From assembly GCA_019693395.1 (NCBI GenBank), contig JAAMXP010002855.1:1-64000 (forward strand): a DNA stretch of 64,000 nt. Direction: 5' to 3'. Origin of the DNA: Ettlia oleoabundans. Lineage: Eukaryota; Chlorophyta; Chlorophyceae; Chlamydomonadales. The position numbers and the translations under genes are program-made. The notes beneath the pieces were generated by a model that saw nothing but the letters and a program-made list of their open reading frames with translations, did no database searches and had not been told where the DNA came from. Shown piece after piece: positions 31,931 to 46,900 of the stretch; position 1 is the first letter of the stretch; each line of letters starts with the position of its first letter.

Positions 31931-34900
31931 ACCCCACCTGAAGCCAGTGCGGCGATGAGGCGGTTGGCCAGATCCAGCTTGCGCTGGCAGGCTTCGCTCT
32001 GCGCCAGCGCTGCATCCCTGTCAGCTGCTGCAGCCGCGTACTGCTGCTCCAGCTGCTCCAGCCTGGCATTCAGATCCTCAACCTTGGCCTTCACTGCTGC
32101 CAGCTTCTCGTTGGCCTCAGCCAGCTTGGCATTGGCTGCGGGGAAAAGGAGGATGGCAGCAAGCATTGCCGTGTCAAGACGTACCAAACCCGTGTTTTGA
32201 CAGCATTGTCAACACCACCAACCTCAGTTTTGCCAGTGGTTGATAACACTCCCCAGCCACTCACCCTGTGCCAGCTCTTGGCGCTTGGGCTCCACGGTGC
32301 TCCACACATCGTAGTAGCGCACAATGTTGATGGCCCAGCTGCACAGCCCTGCCGCAGCCTTGGACTTGTTGCTCATCGTCTCCTGCACGTTGTCAAACGT
32401 GGCACAAGGAAGTGGGAGGCCCTCAGCTGCTCGCCCACATGCACAAGCAGATGGTAGGGCGGCCAACCGCCAAACCTGGCCTTGGCACATCAGGCGGCTG
32501 TCCAGTGCACCCACCTTGTTGAAGTGAGGCAGCTCCAGGTAGGGGCGGCAGGCGTCGACGTTCTTCTGGGGCACCTCGCCGGCATCAATGGTGGGCTTAA
32601 AGTTCTGCAGTCAGAGAAGTAATCAACAGGCAGTCTTAGCGCCCTGCTGGTCACCCGAGCAGCACTGATGTCGCCGGCGATTCAGCAGAGAGTGTCAGAG
32701 CGAGCAGCAGAGCATCGTTCACCTTTAGCCTGTTCATGAATTGGTCGACGTTGTTTATCATCTTTGCTGCAAGGTCCGAGGGCAAGGCGGATCGTGTGAA
32801 CAATGAGTGCCGGCAGACGCAGTCGCGGCGTGCTGCATCTGTGTCAATGGCTGCAAAGCGAATAGAACACATGCAGCCAGCATGCAAGGCCAAATTCCTG
32901 TCAACAACCATCACGCCCAACTCACATGCTGCAGCCCAGCTCTTGTCCTTTGGCACGTTCTCCAGCAGGCACAGCACCACCGCTGTGATGTCGTCCACGC
33001 CAGCAGGCGGGTTGCGCAGTGCCTTGAGCTCACCTGCACGCGGCGCTCGGCGTGAAAGCAGAGTCAGGAGCACGTTGGCTAGGATGGTCAGCTGCACGGG
33101 CTTTCAACATGTCTCCCACTCCTGTGTACACTCGATGACAACAACTGCCGCGCTATGACGCTTGTGCAATACAGGGCGAGAGCAAGCAGGCACTGCAAAG
33201 AGGCCCAGTCTCACCCAGATCCTTTTTGGTCAGTGTATCCAGTGCCTCCATTGCCTGCGCCACCAGCGGCTCTGCTGCCGCCAGCTCGCTCTCGCACCGT
33301 GCCTGCAGCTCCGTCACCTCGCGGGCAATGGCGGCACAAGTGTCGGCCTCCACCTGCGCTGCGGCGTTCTCCGCGTTCACCTTCTCCTTCTCAACACCCA
33401 CCTGCAATCATGGAAGCCAAATGTTAAGCCTACAAACTGTGCGACGCATGCACTTCGGCAGCAATGCCCATTGGCACTTGCTGCATGCACTGCGCACAGC
33501 GATAGCTTGTCTTGAACCAAGCTGTCAACGCTGTCAACAGTTTAAGGTGCGGGGAGGCCACAATTCTGCGACTGCACACCTCCTCAGCAAAGCGTGAGGC
33601 CGCCGCCACCTTCTGTTCCACCTCCACCGCCATCACCCGCGCCTGCTCCACCAGCACATCCACGTCCTTCTGAGTCCTGGTCAGCTTGTCCAGTCCGCCC
33701 TCCAGGCGCTTGATGCTGGACTGCACAGCCTGGCGCTTGGAGGCCTGCACAGAGCGAGTGTCACAGAGCTGGACTACGTCAGGGCCTGGCACAAAGAGAT
33801 GCCAGGCTGCGAGATATAGTTACACCGGCAGGGCTGATTCTTGCAACGGCCGCACCCACCAGCAGGTTGCGGTAGAGCTTGATGAGCTCCAGGAAGGTCT
33901 TGGGGGTGGAGTACACACGCCTGCACCCAAATGTGTAGTACCCGAAGCTCAGGAGTGGCTTTCGCGAGCACCGCACACAGGATGCACGAGAACACCAGCA
34001 ACGTCGGCGTCAACGTAGGCAGCCTTTGGCCCCAGCTTCCCACCTGCGCTCGGCCTGCAGGTACTGCTTGGACATGGTGCCCACGGAGGCAAAGGAAGCC
34101 GGCATGAAGTCCATGACTGCCTTGCGCACATCTTCACCCACGTCCTCGAGGTCCTCCAGGAACTTGTGGGCCACCGAGTGCAGGGAGGATTCAGGCCTGC
34201 AAGCAGCATCCAGGGAACAGGATGGCACCTTGTGGATGGCCAAGCAAGCATGGGAAGGGCACATCCATAGCGGTAGTCCCTAGTGCAACTGCATAATATC
34301 ACAGCCACCCCGTGATGGGCATGACAGGGCAGTTGCGGCGCTGCAGTGCCTTACCAGGGGTGGAACCAGTCGATGGTGGTGGAGTTGACGGTGGCCAGGA
34401 AGCGTTGAGAGCGCACCCGGAAGGCATCGCCCACAGGGGAGCAGGTGAAGCAGACGTGCAGGTTCTTGACAACCTGGGAAGAGGGAGAGAAAGGCCAGGC
34501 CAAGCAGGCAAGCCACAGCCATTTCAGTGAAAGGAACATGCCCGTGTAAGTGTTTACTGTTGGGATGAGCAGCATGCGCCAACAGATCTGGCTGTGTGCA
34601 TAGGGTGCAGGACATGCTGCATCCTCTGCTCTTTCCCCTCACCCGCTGTATGAACACACGCCAGCAGTTGTCGTTTGTGTCTGGCAGGCCACGGGCCTTG
34701 GTCTCCCCACGCATGGCGCCGATGATGTCCTCGCGGTCCTCGGGGGCAAACAGGTCGGGGATGTCGCCGCTGGACAGAAGGTCGTTCAGGTAGACCAACT
34801 GAATGCATAGGCAGGTGCGAAGCGTGACAGGGTGGGGCCGTGTGGGGTGGGGTGGGGTGGGTTAGCGTAGGGTGTGTTGTAGCATTGGGAAGGTGCTGTG

Positions 34901-37900
34901 CGATGTGTGCAGAGAAGAGCGGAGGCGCTGGTCAGTCATGGCGATAGATACAAATATTGAAGGAAACCAGGATAGGGGTGCTGGCAAGCCTCACCATCTT
35001 TTCATCCACTATCTGAGAGTCTGTGAGGAGGAACATGACGCCCTCATCCTGTGGAGCATTGCAGTGGAATGGAAGCAGTAGAGGCCTGTTGGCAGCAAAG
35101 ACTGAGGCTGCCAAGGGGCATGCAACAAAAACGTGCGATCTTCTTCCAAGCTTCCCACGCATACCAACCAGCATTTGTTTCCCGCTGGCACCAGAAAACA
35201 CGAGGTGCAGCCAGCCCCACCTTGAGCCCGGCTCGCTTGTACATGCGCACAAGGTCCTCCCTGAAGCTGGCCAGGTTGTAGGAGCCAGAGATGACTATGG
35301 TCTCACAGACGTAGCTGCACATGTGGGCTGCCAAGCGTGCCAGGCTCTGCTTGCCCGAACCACCCACGCCCACCAGCAGTGCATGGCCGCCGGGGTTGCT
35401 GATGATGCGGGAGATGCGGCACACGTGCTTGAGGGCATCGTCAAACAGCACCAGGTCCATCACTGGAAGGAAAGAGGCGGGAAGAATGGAGTGATAACCA
35501 TCCATTTTGGTGAGTGCTGGCATTCAAGCCCCTGCCAGTCAGCTGGCGAACCTGCTTGCCTGCCAGGTTGCTTGTTGACTACAGCATGCTGGGCTGCATC
35601 ATATATATCGCGACACTCTGCATCCACCAGCACCCACCTGCATTGGTCTCGTTGTACTCTGCCAGCCCCTCAGCCAGCGTGCGCTGCAGGCGCTTGAACC
35701 CAGCGGCGTCTGTGACCTCATCATAGCAGGGATCGCAGCCGTGGCCAGCAGCAAAGTGGCAGAAAATGAGCGGTTTGGGGTCCTTGGCTTTGTAAAAGTC
35801 ATCAATATCTGCATCGTGACACAGAAAGCAGTCCATACGGTCAGCAAGACAATATCAGTCGCCAGACACATGACTGAGAGGCGTGGCTTTGTGAGAGTAA
35901 GCAGTTTTCAGCGCTGTGCAGTTTGTGACAAAGCAGCGTATCCAGCCCCCACCTGGCAGGCTGAAGTACTTCTTGGCAACTGCCACGATCAACTTGTTGA
36001 ACTGGACGAGGTCAGCGCTGCTGACAAGGCGATCAGCATCTGCAAGTGGTTCAAGGCAAGGAAAGGTGAGTTAGGTTGCCACCAGCCTGGTGCAGCCTGA
36101 GGCAGTTGCAGAGATGCTTCAAAGCAGCCCCCAAGGTACCCACATGTGCGCTCGCTCTCATGCAGCCACAGGCGGACCAGCTTGAGGGGATCTGCAGGCA
36201 TTAGCACAGGGTTAGGACGAAAGCCGCCTGCGGTATTAGAAAAGTTCATTACTGGCAGGCTGACATTCTCGTTGTCTCATTGCAGCGTCTTGCAACCATG
36301 CAAAGCAGCTGCCACCTTGGCACCAGGACCTGTATAGTGCCTCACCAGTGTTGTACTTCTCAGGCGTGCTCAACATGATGCCCTGGAAAACCTGAGCCAG
36401 GTGGCGCACCGTGAACCTGCAGCAGATTGATTGCACAGATTGACAGAGCAAGGCATACACCACAGCATGCGAAATGCCACCTTGCAGCTCGTGGCAAACA
36501 ACTAACAGCAACGTTACCCCCCAAGCCCCTTGCCAGCTCGTGCTATCACTCACTCATAGTGGAAGTTGACGGCAGTCTTTCTGAAGGTCGACACAACCTT
36601 GTCATGCAGTGCCAGCGCTGCCTGCAGGATCTTGGTCCCAAGCTCTTGCACCTCTGCACAAATGGACAAGCGCCAGGTAAGCAGTGCCACAAGAAAGCAT
36701 CAGCCTTTTGCTCTTGACCAAGAGTGTAGCCTGCTTAACACCAAGCGGCCCCGCAGGCACCAACCTGGCGAGAATTTCTTGAGGTGGCCATGCAGAAAGG
36801 TGCCATATATCATCATCAGCGAGTCAACCTGTAGGCAAGGGCGGGACATGGATTGAGTGTTGCCTCCTGTTGACTGCGACAAAAGCGGATGGCGCGGATG
36901 GCAGTCTGAAATGCCGTGATAGGCTGACAGGCGTAGGGCTTACCCCAGGTGTCTCCACCGCCAGCGTGACAAAGAGGCGTTGCAGGCGTGGGTCTATGAC
37001 AAAGGAGCCGGCAGTGGGGTTCATGCAGGCCACGTAACTGCAAGCAGGGTGGGACAAAGCATGGCAGGGCAGGGTAGTCATGGGGTCGGTAAGCCTGAGG
37101 CACAACACAACTGCAGTGCTGTATGCACAGTGGCATTGCATGCGGACAGGAGGCTAGCTGCAATCAAACAACCAGGAGGCGCCAGTAGCAGCCATTGCGC
37201 CAGCCCGCACTCACTGTGTGCCGGAGATGGTCTTGAGCGTCAGCTTGTTGCGGTCGTACCAGTGGCCGTATCCCAGGTGCTGGCGCATTAGAGAGATGGG
37301 CATGGCAGTCTCATAGGCATCCAGGCGGGGCATGTTGAGATCGTCTACAAAGTAGATCTGCTGCCGGTTCGCAGGGGGCGCGTAAGTGGCACCTGCCTTC
37401 TTCTCCAGCTGTGACTCCAGAATCTGTGACAGGGAAGGTGGCCATTTACGCAGGTTGGCACGCGAAAACATGCGAGCGTTGAGCTATGGTTCATGATGGC
37501 AGGCGGCATAAAGCTGCTCCAGCCTCTGGCAGTAACGAGCAGTGCTGAACGCCTGTGCTGCGTCCAAGGATTATTGTTTGAGAGCTCCAGCATCACCTTT
37601 TGGAAGCTGGCCACATCTGTGAAGTAGTTCAAGTTGATGGCCAGCGCTGACTGGTCCTCGCCCAGGCTCTGCAGCTTGCCCTTGACAAGTTGAGTCTTGC
37701 CCTGCAGGGGCACGTGACGAAAACACAGTGGTGAGGTAGGACTGCATGCTATGCTGTAGCTTGCAAGCAAGGCAGCAGCTTATGCCATTTACGCAAGACG
37801 CAGCAGCAAGATCATAATGAAAGAAGTGGCGGCAACGAAAAACAACAGCAGCAAAGTGCTTCCCTGCCGTACTTACCACGCCGCTACCGCCCACAAACAT

Positions 37901-40900
37901 GATGGGCTTCTTTAGCGCTAGCATCATGTCAAGGAAGTATCGCAGCGATACGGTCTCGGGGGTGGGCACGAACACCTGCACATCGGACAAGCATGCAATT
38001 GAAGCTGAGAAGGGCAAACAAGGCGCTCCCAGTTTGTCACCGCGCTAGTGGGGGTAGGCTTGCCAGCTTCAGCATGAGCAAGCATCTGCCGGGTGGAATA
38101 TGCAGCCATCTGTAGGAGGTGCATGCCCCTGCCCAATACGCGAAGCCCACCTGAGACATGGTTACAGAGCCATCATACTCCACAGGTTGCACCAGGTCCG
38201 CCCTGCACAACAACAACCAGCCAAGGCAGGCTTTGGGGTCAGCGATGTCAGTACCACAATACTGCACATTAATGCCAATGTATGTTATGTCATCCACTTG
38301 CTGGCAACCGTGCCACCAAATTGCCAGGCCAGGCCAGACCTACAGCCAAGCGCTGTCCAGTACAGGCTAAATTTTACAAAGGCGACAGGCATGTTCTGAC
38401 TGTGACGATTGTGGTCAGTCAGCCAGTCGCCAGCCAGCATTGCAGAACACCAGTCTCACCAGGGGGAGAACCTGGAGCTCTTGAAGTTGACGTAATAATC
38501 GTATACAGTGCCCTTCTGGGGGAAGCGCACGGTGCTCCAAGTGGACTGCATGGCAAGAAAGAAGCAAAGTTGCACGCCACATTTCAGCCTTAGGTCACAC
38601 TTCGCAAACAAGGGGTTGCTGCAGGGCTGCCCAGCTGCCAGTGGTGGGAGCAGCGTACCGCTTGGCCAGCCCCGCTCACCTTCCACCACTTGTCAAAATT
38701 CTGGCGGTACTTGATGCCATCCTTCTCGCACAGCGCTCCGCCGAATGCCCAGACGCAGGCAAACACAAAGGCCATCTCAAAAGCGGGCTGCTCTGCCTTG
38801 GCGGGAACGTTCTCAGGGCGCAGCAGGCCCTGCGCGGACGCAGGACAGGCAGGCCACAGTGGTTGGCGGGCAGGCAGGAAAGAGAGACAGGCTGCTCGCA
38901 CCAAGGCAGGGCTAGCGTAGCCTGGCAAGCATGATGCAGGCAGGGGAACATGACATGTGCATCAGTTACAGCAAGATCAAACAGCGCACACTAGAGCTAT
39001 GTCTGCAACAGGCGAACGTTACTGCCTACCACTCACCTCCAGGATGCTGCACAGCGTGCTGACGAAGTTCATGATGCCGAGGGGCACGATATGGGAGAAG
39101 GACTTGCGCATCTCAAACGCTGTAGGCGGCACGTATTTGGCGAACAGGTCGCGCAGCCAGCCCATGGGAACCTCGGTGTCACGCCATTTGGCCTTCTCAG
39201 CATAAGGCCTGCGGGAGGGCAGAACGGAAGCAGCGGCAGGGCAGGAAGAGCAGCTGGGTCCAGCCCTACCAACTGCAAGCCAAATCGCACCAGCAGATCA
39301 CATGAATTTGTGCCAACAGGCTGGCCTCCCGCTTTCTGTCACTCCAGCGCTGCCCAAAGAGGCAGCAGCAACCCTGCATGGCCCACGCTCACTCACGTAA
39401 CTACTCTGCGCAGCCAGGACTCCACCAAGCTCTGCCACTGGCGGCCCTCGCTGATGTACAGGATGCCGGCACGGGTGGCGGTGGCAGGGGTGGCATACCG
39501 CAGATCACGGATCTCAAAAATGAGCTGCGAAGGGAACGCGGGCAGAACGGCAGTTGGGACATGCCCCTACATAAGGCGCAAGTGGGCAAAGCTGCCTAGC
39601 CCCCCCTGAAATATGCAGTGACTTGACTCGAGCTCCATTGAACAGTCAAGTGTTTAGCCCTGCTTCTTCCCCTCCACACCTTCATGTGTGGCAACAGGCG
39701 GATACGCTCGTTAGAGGGCAGCGTCAGCAGCTTGTTGTCATCCATCAAACTGTTGGCGCTCTCAATCCAGTTGGCATCTGCAGCGGCATGGCAGGGAGCC
39801 AAATCAGGGGCACCGAAGCAATTAGGTGGCTGCCTAAAGCAACGCCATGGGGACTTTCAGCGGCAGCAAGCTGGCCAGCCAAGGCCTATTTTAGCAGCGC
39901 TTCCCTGATAGCCCCATCCCAGCAGCCAGGCACACACCCAGGTCTCCATCCAGTATGATCCACTTGGGGTTGGTGTCGGGCACGTTGGCCAGCTCACGCA
40001 GCGTGCATGACAGCAGGCCATCCTTCCACTCGCGTGTGGCCATGTTGACATAGCCGTACAGCTCCTGTGTGCTGATGCTCTTGGGGTTAAGGTCACGCAC
40101 AACAACCTGCAGAAGAAGATGAGAAATGGAAAACCACTCAAAGAAATTGCAGGCATATGGCGGTGTGCTGGTGAATATAGAAGGGGGCCAAAGTGCCAGC
40201 AATTGCCTTATGCAGGACTGCAATGTCCATGCCGACCACGCACCTTTTTCTTGTTGTTGGCCTGCAGGTATGGGTTGCTAGGTGCCTCACAGCCCACAGT
40301 GATGGCGCGGGCCAGCACACGGATGACCTCTGAGCGGCCGCAGCCGCTGGGGCCCATCAGGAACACACAGTGGCGGATGGCCAGCAGCTCGCTGCACACG
40401 CACACACGGGATTAGAACACGAGAAGATGCAGGTGTGGAGCCTCGGTCATGTGCACGGAAACTCACAAGCAAACAGCACTACAAGTTCAGGAGGCTGCAA
40501 GGGAATGCCAGCACTGTTTTTAATGTAAAAGCTCTCATTTTTTGCAACATGGTGCTTCCGATAGAGTCAGTAGCAGTGCTCCACCTGAGCGACACCACTT
40601 GGTGGACAAACTCCTCATCTGGTTCCAGCCCCAGCTCCTGCGCCACCTGCTTGACGGTCGCCTCAAAGGATGGGTCCTGCTGACGTGGGGGGTTGGTCTG
40701 CAGCAGGACAGTGCAAAACACTTAACTCTTAACTGGACTGAAGTAACACTTAATGTGTTGTTTTTTCTCGCTGTTGGGCACCTGCCGACTGCATTGGCTG
40801 CCTTGCCTGAGGGAAGATGTCTGCAAGCAGCCCGTTGAACACCACCAAGTCTTGGGCAAGGATTTTGGGCAGGTTGAAGTCTCTGTAATGAGAAGAAGAG

Positions 40901-43900
40901 AAGGCAGGGTCGAAGGAAAAGCAGTGAAATCGTCCGTACAACATGTTGAAGCATGTGTCGCAGTGACGACACATGTGCACAACCACCATGGGAGCAGCGG
41001 CTGGAACAGAAAGCTGCTGATGCAGCCCTCTGCTGCCTGCCAACAGCAGCCGGCTGCTCTCACAGTTGCCTCACCGCAGCGCACGGAACAGCACATCCGT
41101 CTCATCCTGCCTGGCCTCGCTGCGCAGCAGGCCACCAGCGACCACCAGCACGCTTTTGATGGCACGCAGGCCCCAGTCGTAGTGCTTCTGTGGCGACAGC
41201 AGGTCCTCCAGCAGGTAGTACAGAGCCGCAAACTTCTTCGCCAGCGCCTTGGCTGCAGCGCAGGGAGGTGGGCAGGAAGGGACATAGGACGTCAATGTGG
41301 GCAATGGAGAGCAAGCACAACATGAGATGAACAGGGAACTAATGGTTCATGCTGCAACAAAGGCAGCAGCCATATTGCCATGCCCTCTGCTGGCCCCTGG
41401 TTCAACTGCTGCCTGTAGAACAAGCTCAGCGAGGCGCGCTAGGGCAGGCAACAGTCCAGCGCACCAGTGACAAAGCCCTCTGCCATTAACATGTTCTCCA
41501 TGATCAGCTGGCGGTCGGGAACCACCACAGTGATGGGGCGGAAAAGCGCCTGCATGCGCAACAAATGGAGCATGACTGCTTCAAAGCAACAGTTGACTTG
41601 CGGTTAATTGAATCATTGGGCAGCAGCTGAGAGCTTGCAGGATCCAAGAAACAAAGGCAGGCAAGCAATAGGTGCACACGTAGAAAGCTGCTTGCTACTT
41701 AGCCGCACCTTGAGCGATTCTGGCAGCTCTGCACGGCCGATGTAACCAGGGTTCATGGTGATGAACACGCTGTTGCCTTCCTGCAGTCACAAGCAGTCGC
41801 AGACAGACACCCATTGGCAAGGAGAGTGCAAGTCTTACCGATGAGCGACCAATGCTTCTGATACACTGGCATAGAGTGGCAATCAACTGTGCTGCAAACT
41901 GCACATGGGCCACAGCTTGCATCCCAGTGCTTGCGGCACCCAAGGGCAACTGCATGCATGCCATCCAATAGCAGCCAGCAGCTACAACCCACCTCAAGAG
42001 GCATCTCCACACCATCTGCTGTCACAAAGGTGAAATTCTGCACGGCTGGGTGCTTCACGCATTGCGCATCAACATACTCCAGACCTCGCCCCGGCAGCGC
42101 CGCCTTGCGCCGCTGGGCGTCGGTGACACACTTGTACTGCACCGAGCACACTGAAAGCACCTCTGGCACCAGCCTGCATATGGAAAGGACAGCAGCGAAG
42201 TAGACATGAATCAAAGCCATGAGGTGTTTAGGATGCCATTTTGTTGCCGACTGAACTCGCGCCCCAAGCGGCGGCGGCGGCGCAGCCGCCACCCTCAGCG
42301 CACCCCAGCCCCCACCCTGGCAGCTGCAGGGGAGGAACAAGCAGGACCCCTTCTTCTGGTTGGAGGAGCTGGGGATGCAGCTTGGGGAGGTGGTGGGCGG
42401 CAGGAACGCAACTTCTGGATCGGCTGTTGACTAGGGAGAGCAACTGTAACCCGACATTTCTGAGCAGGGGCGGGACCCGCGTGAAAATCAACCCCAATCC
42501 CATGGCGGTGGCCGGGTGCGGGCAGTCCAGCCCGCCACCAGCCGGCAGCCCCAGCCAGGCCCAGCCAGGCCCCATACCCCAGGCAGCAGCAGCAAAAAGG
42601 GAAAGAAACTTCACCGATTAAATTCATCCATGCAGCCGATGCTTCCAGAAGCTGCAAGTCCTTTAAAGATGTTGCCAAGAGTGCGGTAGTCCATCTGCAG
42701 CAGGTGGCGGCGGCGGGACGGCAGGAGTCAACCAAGGCGGCGAGGCGCATTGCGTGACGGCAGTTGCATAACGACACTCACATGCTCCAATGATGTGTTT
42801 GAGCAACGGCTACGCAACCCGCAGACGGCGATCGGATGATGTGGGGCATGGCGCCGCGCGGCACAGCGGAGTTATGAGCCCGCATGTGCAGGGTAATGGA
42901 ATGGCTGACGTTCGTACTTTGAGCATTTCTACACGCATATTGAGCCCTCTTCACTCTGCCCTGCCTAGTCAGCAGGCGCCAGGTCAGCGGGCGGGCTGCC
43001 AACCTTCATACTTTGACACTTAATTCCCGCCCCAACCTTGCCCCAAAGGAGCTCACCTCTGGCGCGCAGTTGAACACATAGCAGGCCAGGCCCAGCTGCG
43101 CTGCTAAATCCTTGGTCGTCTCTGTCTTGCCGGTGCCGGCGGGACCGGCGGGCGCAGTACCCAGCGACAGCCACATGGCCTGTGTGGCAGTCACGTAAAT
43201 TCGATCCGTCAGGGGCGTGATGACCAGTCGTGGACCATTGCCCAAGTACTCGTGGCCATAGGGGAAGGTGGCGTCGCAAATGCGCACGCGGCAGTCGCCG
43301 ATGGCACTGCGAATATGAGCGGGAAGGGCGTATGAGGCAGGGCAGCAGATTTGGGTGGGCCACGTTGGCTTGTTATATGTTTTCTCGACCTTGTTCCCAC
43401 TTATATACAATCAAGAGACATTTAAACAAGACCTGCGCCTCCATCAGCTGACTTCATCACAATGCAGCCAGAGAAAGGCCGCACCTGTCCCAGTAGGTGC
43501 GCAACTGGGACTGCCAGGCAAAGCTGTCACGGTCGGTTGAGCCCGTCTCCGCAATGTTCTGAACAACATCGCGGCTGTGGGCATCAATGGTGATGTGGTT
43601 CATCACCTGCACATTGACGTAAGCACATCGGAAATTAGACAGCAGACGTGGTGCACAGCAGCGGAGCAGCACCCACATGCCAGCATCCATATCACCACAA
43701 CCACCTAACATGTACCAACACATGCCCGCAAGCAAGCACCTTCTGGCGGTCTGGCTTGCTCAGCTCGGTGCAGGTGATCTCAATGAGCCGTGTGAGCTGC
43801 GCCATCTGGCGCTCATTGTATTTCTGCACCACAGTATCAAAGAGGGCAGGACGGGGGCACTGATGCTGCTCGGCCAGGGCTGCTTGCAAGCACATGACTG

Positions 43901-46900
43901 GTGCTGCAGGCTGTCATGCACCACCTTCTCAGCAGTGCCTGCTAGTCACGAACAGACCAAATAACACCATTATACCAATCTCCCGCTTCTTCAGCACCCA
44001 CCTTCATGGCATGCTTGTCGCCAGCGGCCAGTTGCTCAAACGCCTCCTCAACCTCATTGCACCAGTACATTTGGTTCACCATCTGCAAATCACATACAAT
44101 CAGCAGGAAGCCAGAAGTCCAAATTTCAAGCCCAGCTGCAGTGTACGATGCAGCTTTGTTGCTGTCCCAAGCTAAGGACGCGAGCGCAGAGTTGCTGTCC
44201 CGTCACCCCTTTCTTCATCTCCCAGCCTCTGTCAGCTCACCAGGGAAATCTGGCTGGGCCAGTCAAGCAACCACTTGTCACGTGGCTTCGTGGGGTAGTC
44301 TGTCACGCTGAGCCCCATTACAGCACGCAGCTCTGCCCGCATCTTGTCAACCACACGACCCATGTAGGCCTCCACCTGTGTGAGGGAGGGGTAAAGGGCA
44401 AAGGTTGTCAGGCAGTCCCATGTTGTACCCACGAAGGGACTGGATAAAATCTTTCCAGTGATGTTGTTCCAGGCTGTTGCCCTTCAGGATAGCTAGCCAA
44501 CAAGGCCTGCAACAACCACCCACCCACCTTGCCCTCCAGAGCCAGCGGGGTGCGGAAGGGCACATACTCGATGCCAACACAAGACTCCATGCCCAACGCC
44601 TTGGGACGCGCAAGCTTCTCGGGATTCTGAAGGGGCAATTAGAAAGTTATGCAGCAGCTAGGCAGGCAGGCTGGGTGGCTGGCTGGCAGCAACCCTGCTG
44701 CAGCCAGCAAACACTCTGCAAACTGCAGTCCAACAATCATCAGTTGAACCCTTGCTGCCCAAGACGAAAGCACATTACCAGGTTGGATGCTGGGAAGCAC
44801 AATGGTGCTGTTGCTCACCTCTAGTCGCAGCTTGTCGATGGCCTGCCAAACAGGAAACAAAGCAGGAGCAGTTGGCTTGCAGAGGAACAAGCAGAGTGGG
44901 GCACAATGACGTATTGCACTGAACGGCTATTGGTCATGCATAAAGCTGTCCCAGCATTTAACCCACCTGGAAGCACTTTGACATGTGAGGCATGATGCGT
45001 GCTGGGTTGTTACCATTCTGCAAAAAGCGGAAGACAGGCAAGCAGCTGACAGGTGAATGACAACTGATGCCAGGGCCGGCAAAGCCACCAGAAGTTCGAC
45101 ACTGGGCCACCAGAAAAAGCCTTGCAGCTGAAACTTTGGAAATGCATCAGCACGGCAGCATGGGTATTCTCACCGACAGGATCTCCAGCAAGTCTGAGGA
45201 TGAGACGAAGTAGAAGCGGGGGAAGGCGCGGCGCTTGCTTTCCATGAAGTCAGCCAGGGCCTACACCACAGTCGAGGCCCAGGAAGGACAAAAGCAAGGG
45301 CAGGCTCGGCATGGAACCCAAGCGTCCAAACAACTGACACCAACAGTGCTGGCAGGATGGGCTGGATTCATAACTGCTTCTGCCTACAAAACCTCCATCC
45401 AGCCAGGCTTCCTCCTGTGTCGTCGCACCCCACCTTCTCACAAAGTTCCAGCTCTCCTTGCTGCTTCTCAAGATGCTTCAGCAGGCCATCCTTGGTGCAG
45501 CAATCCACACAGTTCTTGACCTCTGCCATTTTCTGCAGTACCGCTCGTACCGCTGCATCTACGCCAGCGAAGCGCTCTGCAGCCTCAGGCAGCTCCTTGC
45601 GGACCTCCTCTGACTGGATGAACAGCGACTCCAAATCTGCATGGAGATTATCAACCACGAGGTGTGCGATAGCCCAATGGCAGTTAGAAGTTAGACGAGG
45701 GACAGCAGGTTATGGCTTGCAAGCTGGCAACAGGGAGCGCAGTCCCATCACTTGACTACATTTGCAACCTCAACACCACCCTGCTCACATGCCCAAGAGC
45801 GCTGGATCTCGGCCATTAGCTGCACCATATCTGCCACGGCATTCAATTTCTTGTTCCATGTTGCCACCTCATCACGGAAATTCGCCACAAAGCGGCTGGC
45901 CATCATGCCCTGCACTCAGGCAGGTAGGATGAAGGCCAGGCACAATGGGAAGAGGCTGTATTGCAGCGCGAATGGAAGTATTTGGCCTTGAAAGATTATG
46001 TTTCAGCACAACTGGTACGCTGCGAATCCAAAATGCAGGAGGCTGCAAGCGGCAGCGGCACTAGCAGCAGCTGCTGCAGCAGAAGGCGACACTTTCAGGC
46101 AGTACCGCATTCAGCAAAGTTGCTTGCCTGCACCAGCACTTGGTTATCTTCCAGGGCTGCAAAGTCGCCCTCCGACATCTTGACGGTGGACACCTCACTG
46201 CTGCCACGGTGGGGTTGAAACATGAAGCCAACCTTGGACCAGGTGTCCTTGAGCTTGACCAGCGCCTGTGAGGCAGGGAGAACCTCGCAGGATTGACGTT
46301 GACTGGGAAGCCTGGGAAGCAAGTCTGCCAGCAGTTGAGTTGAAGCAGATAGCTAAGTTTGATGTGCTGGCCCGGCACTGTAACAGCAACAGATGCAGCG
46401 GATACTGCTAGTACCACTGGCAGCGCACCGTTTCTATCTTCTCCTCCTTCTGAGCCCTGTCCACAATCTCTGCCACGTCCTCGCCGTACTTGTGAAGCTG
46501 CAGCTTTAACAAATCCTCAACCCGGAAGTTCTCACCCCTTTCAATTGTGACCTGCAATGCAAGTTCCACCAACGGTAAAAAGCTTGCAGCGGGGGGAGTG
46601 CACAGCTGCCAGCAAGCTCAGCAGGTTGTTGCAGGACTAACAGGCAAAAATGCCTGCCTACAGTCAGCCAGCCAACCAGCCGTGCCTGTAAGAGGCTGCA
46701 GGCACAAGTCAGGATCAGGCTTGGGCTCACCTTGGTGGCCTCCTGCAGTGCATCCCAGTGCCGCGGGCGCATGGCAGGGCTGCGCAGGTCGCCAATCAGC
46801 GGCACAGAAGCCAAGTAGTTCTTGACCAGCACATCCAAACCCTTGAAGCAATCTGCAGCAGCCAACAGTGATGGGATCCACCGTGCCAACACTGTAAGTC

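Noticed and set aside
42219..42621. Arg/Pro-rich open frames in a dynein intron
   Set aside because: They lie between the Walker B exon of AAA1 and the next conserved exon, with no conserved words on either strand.
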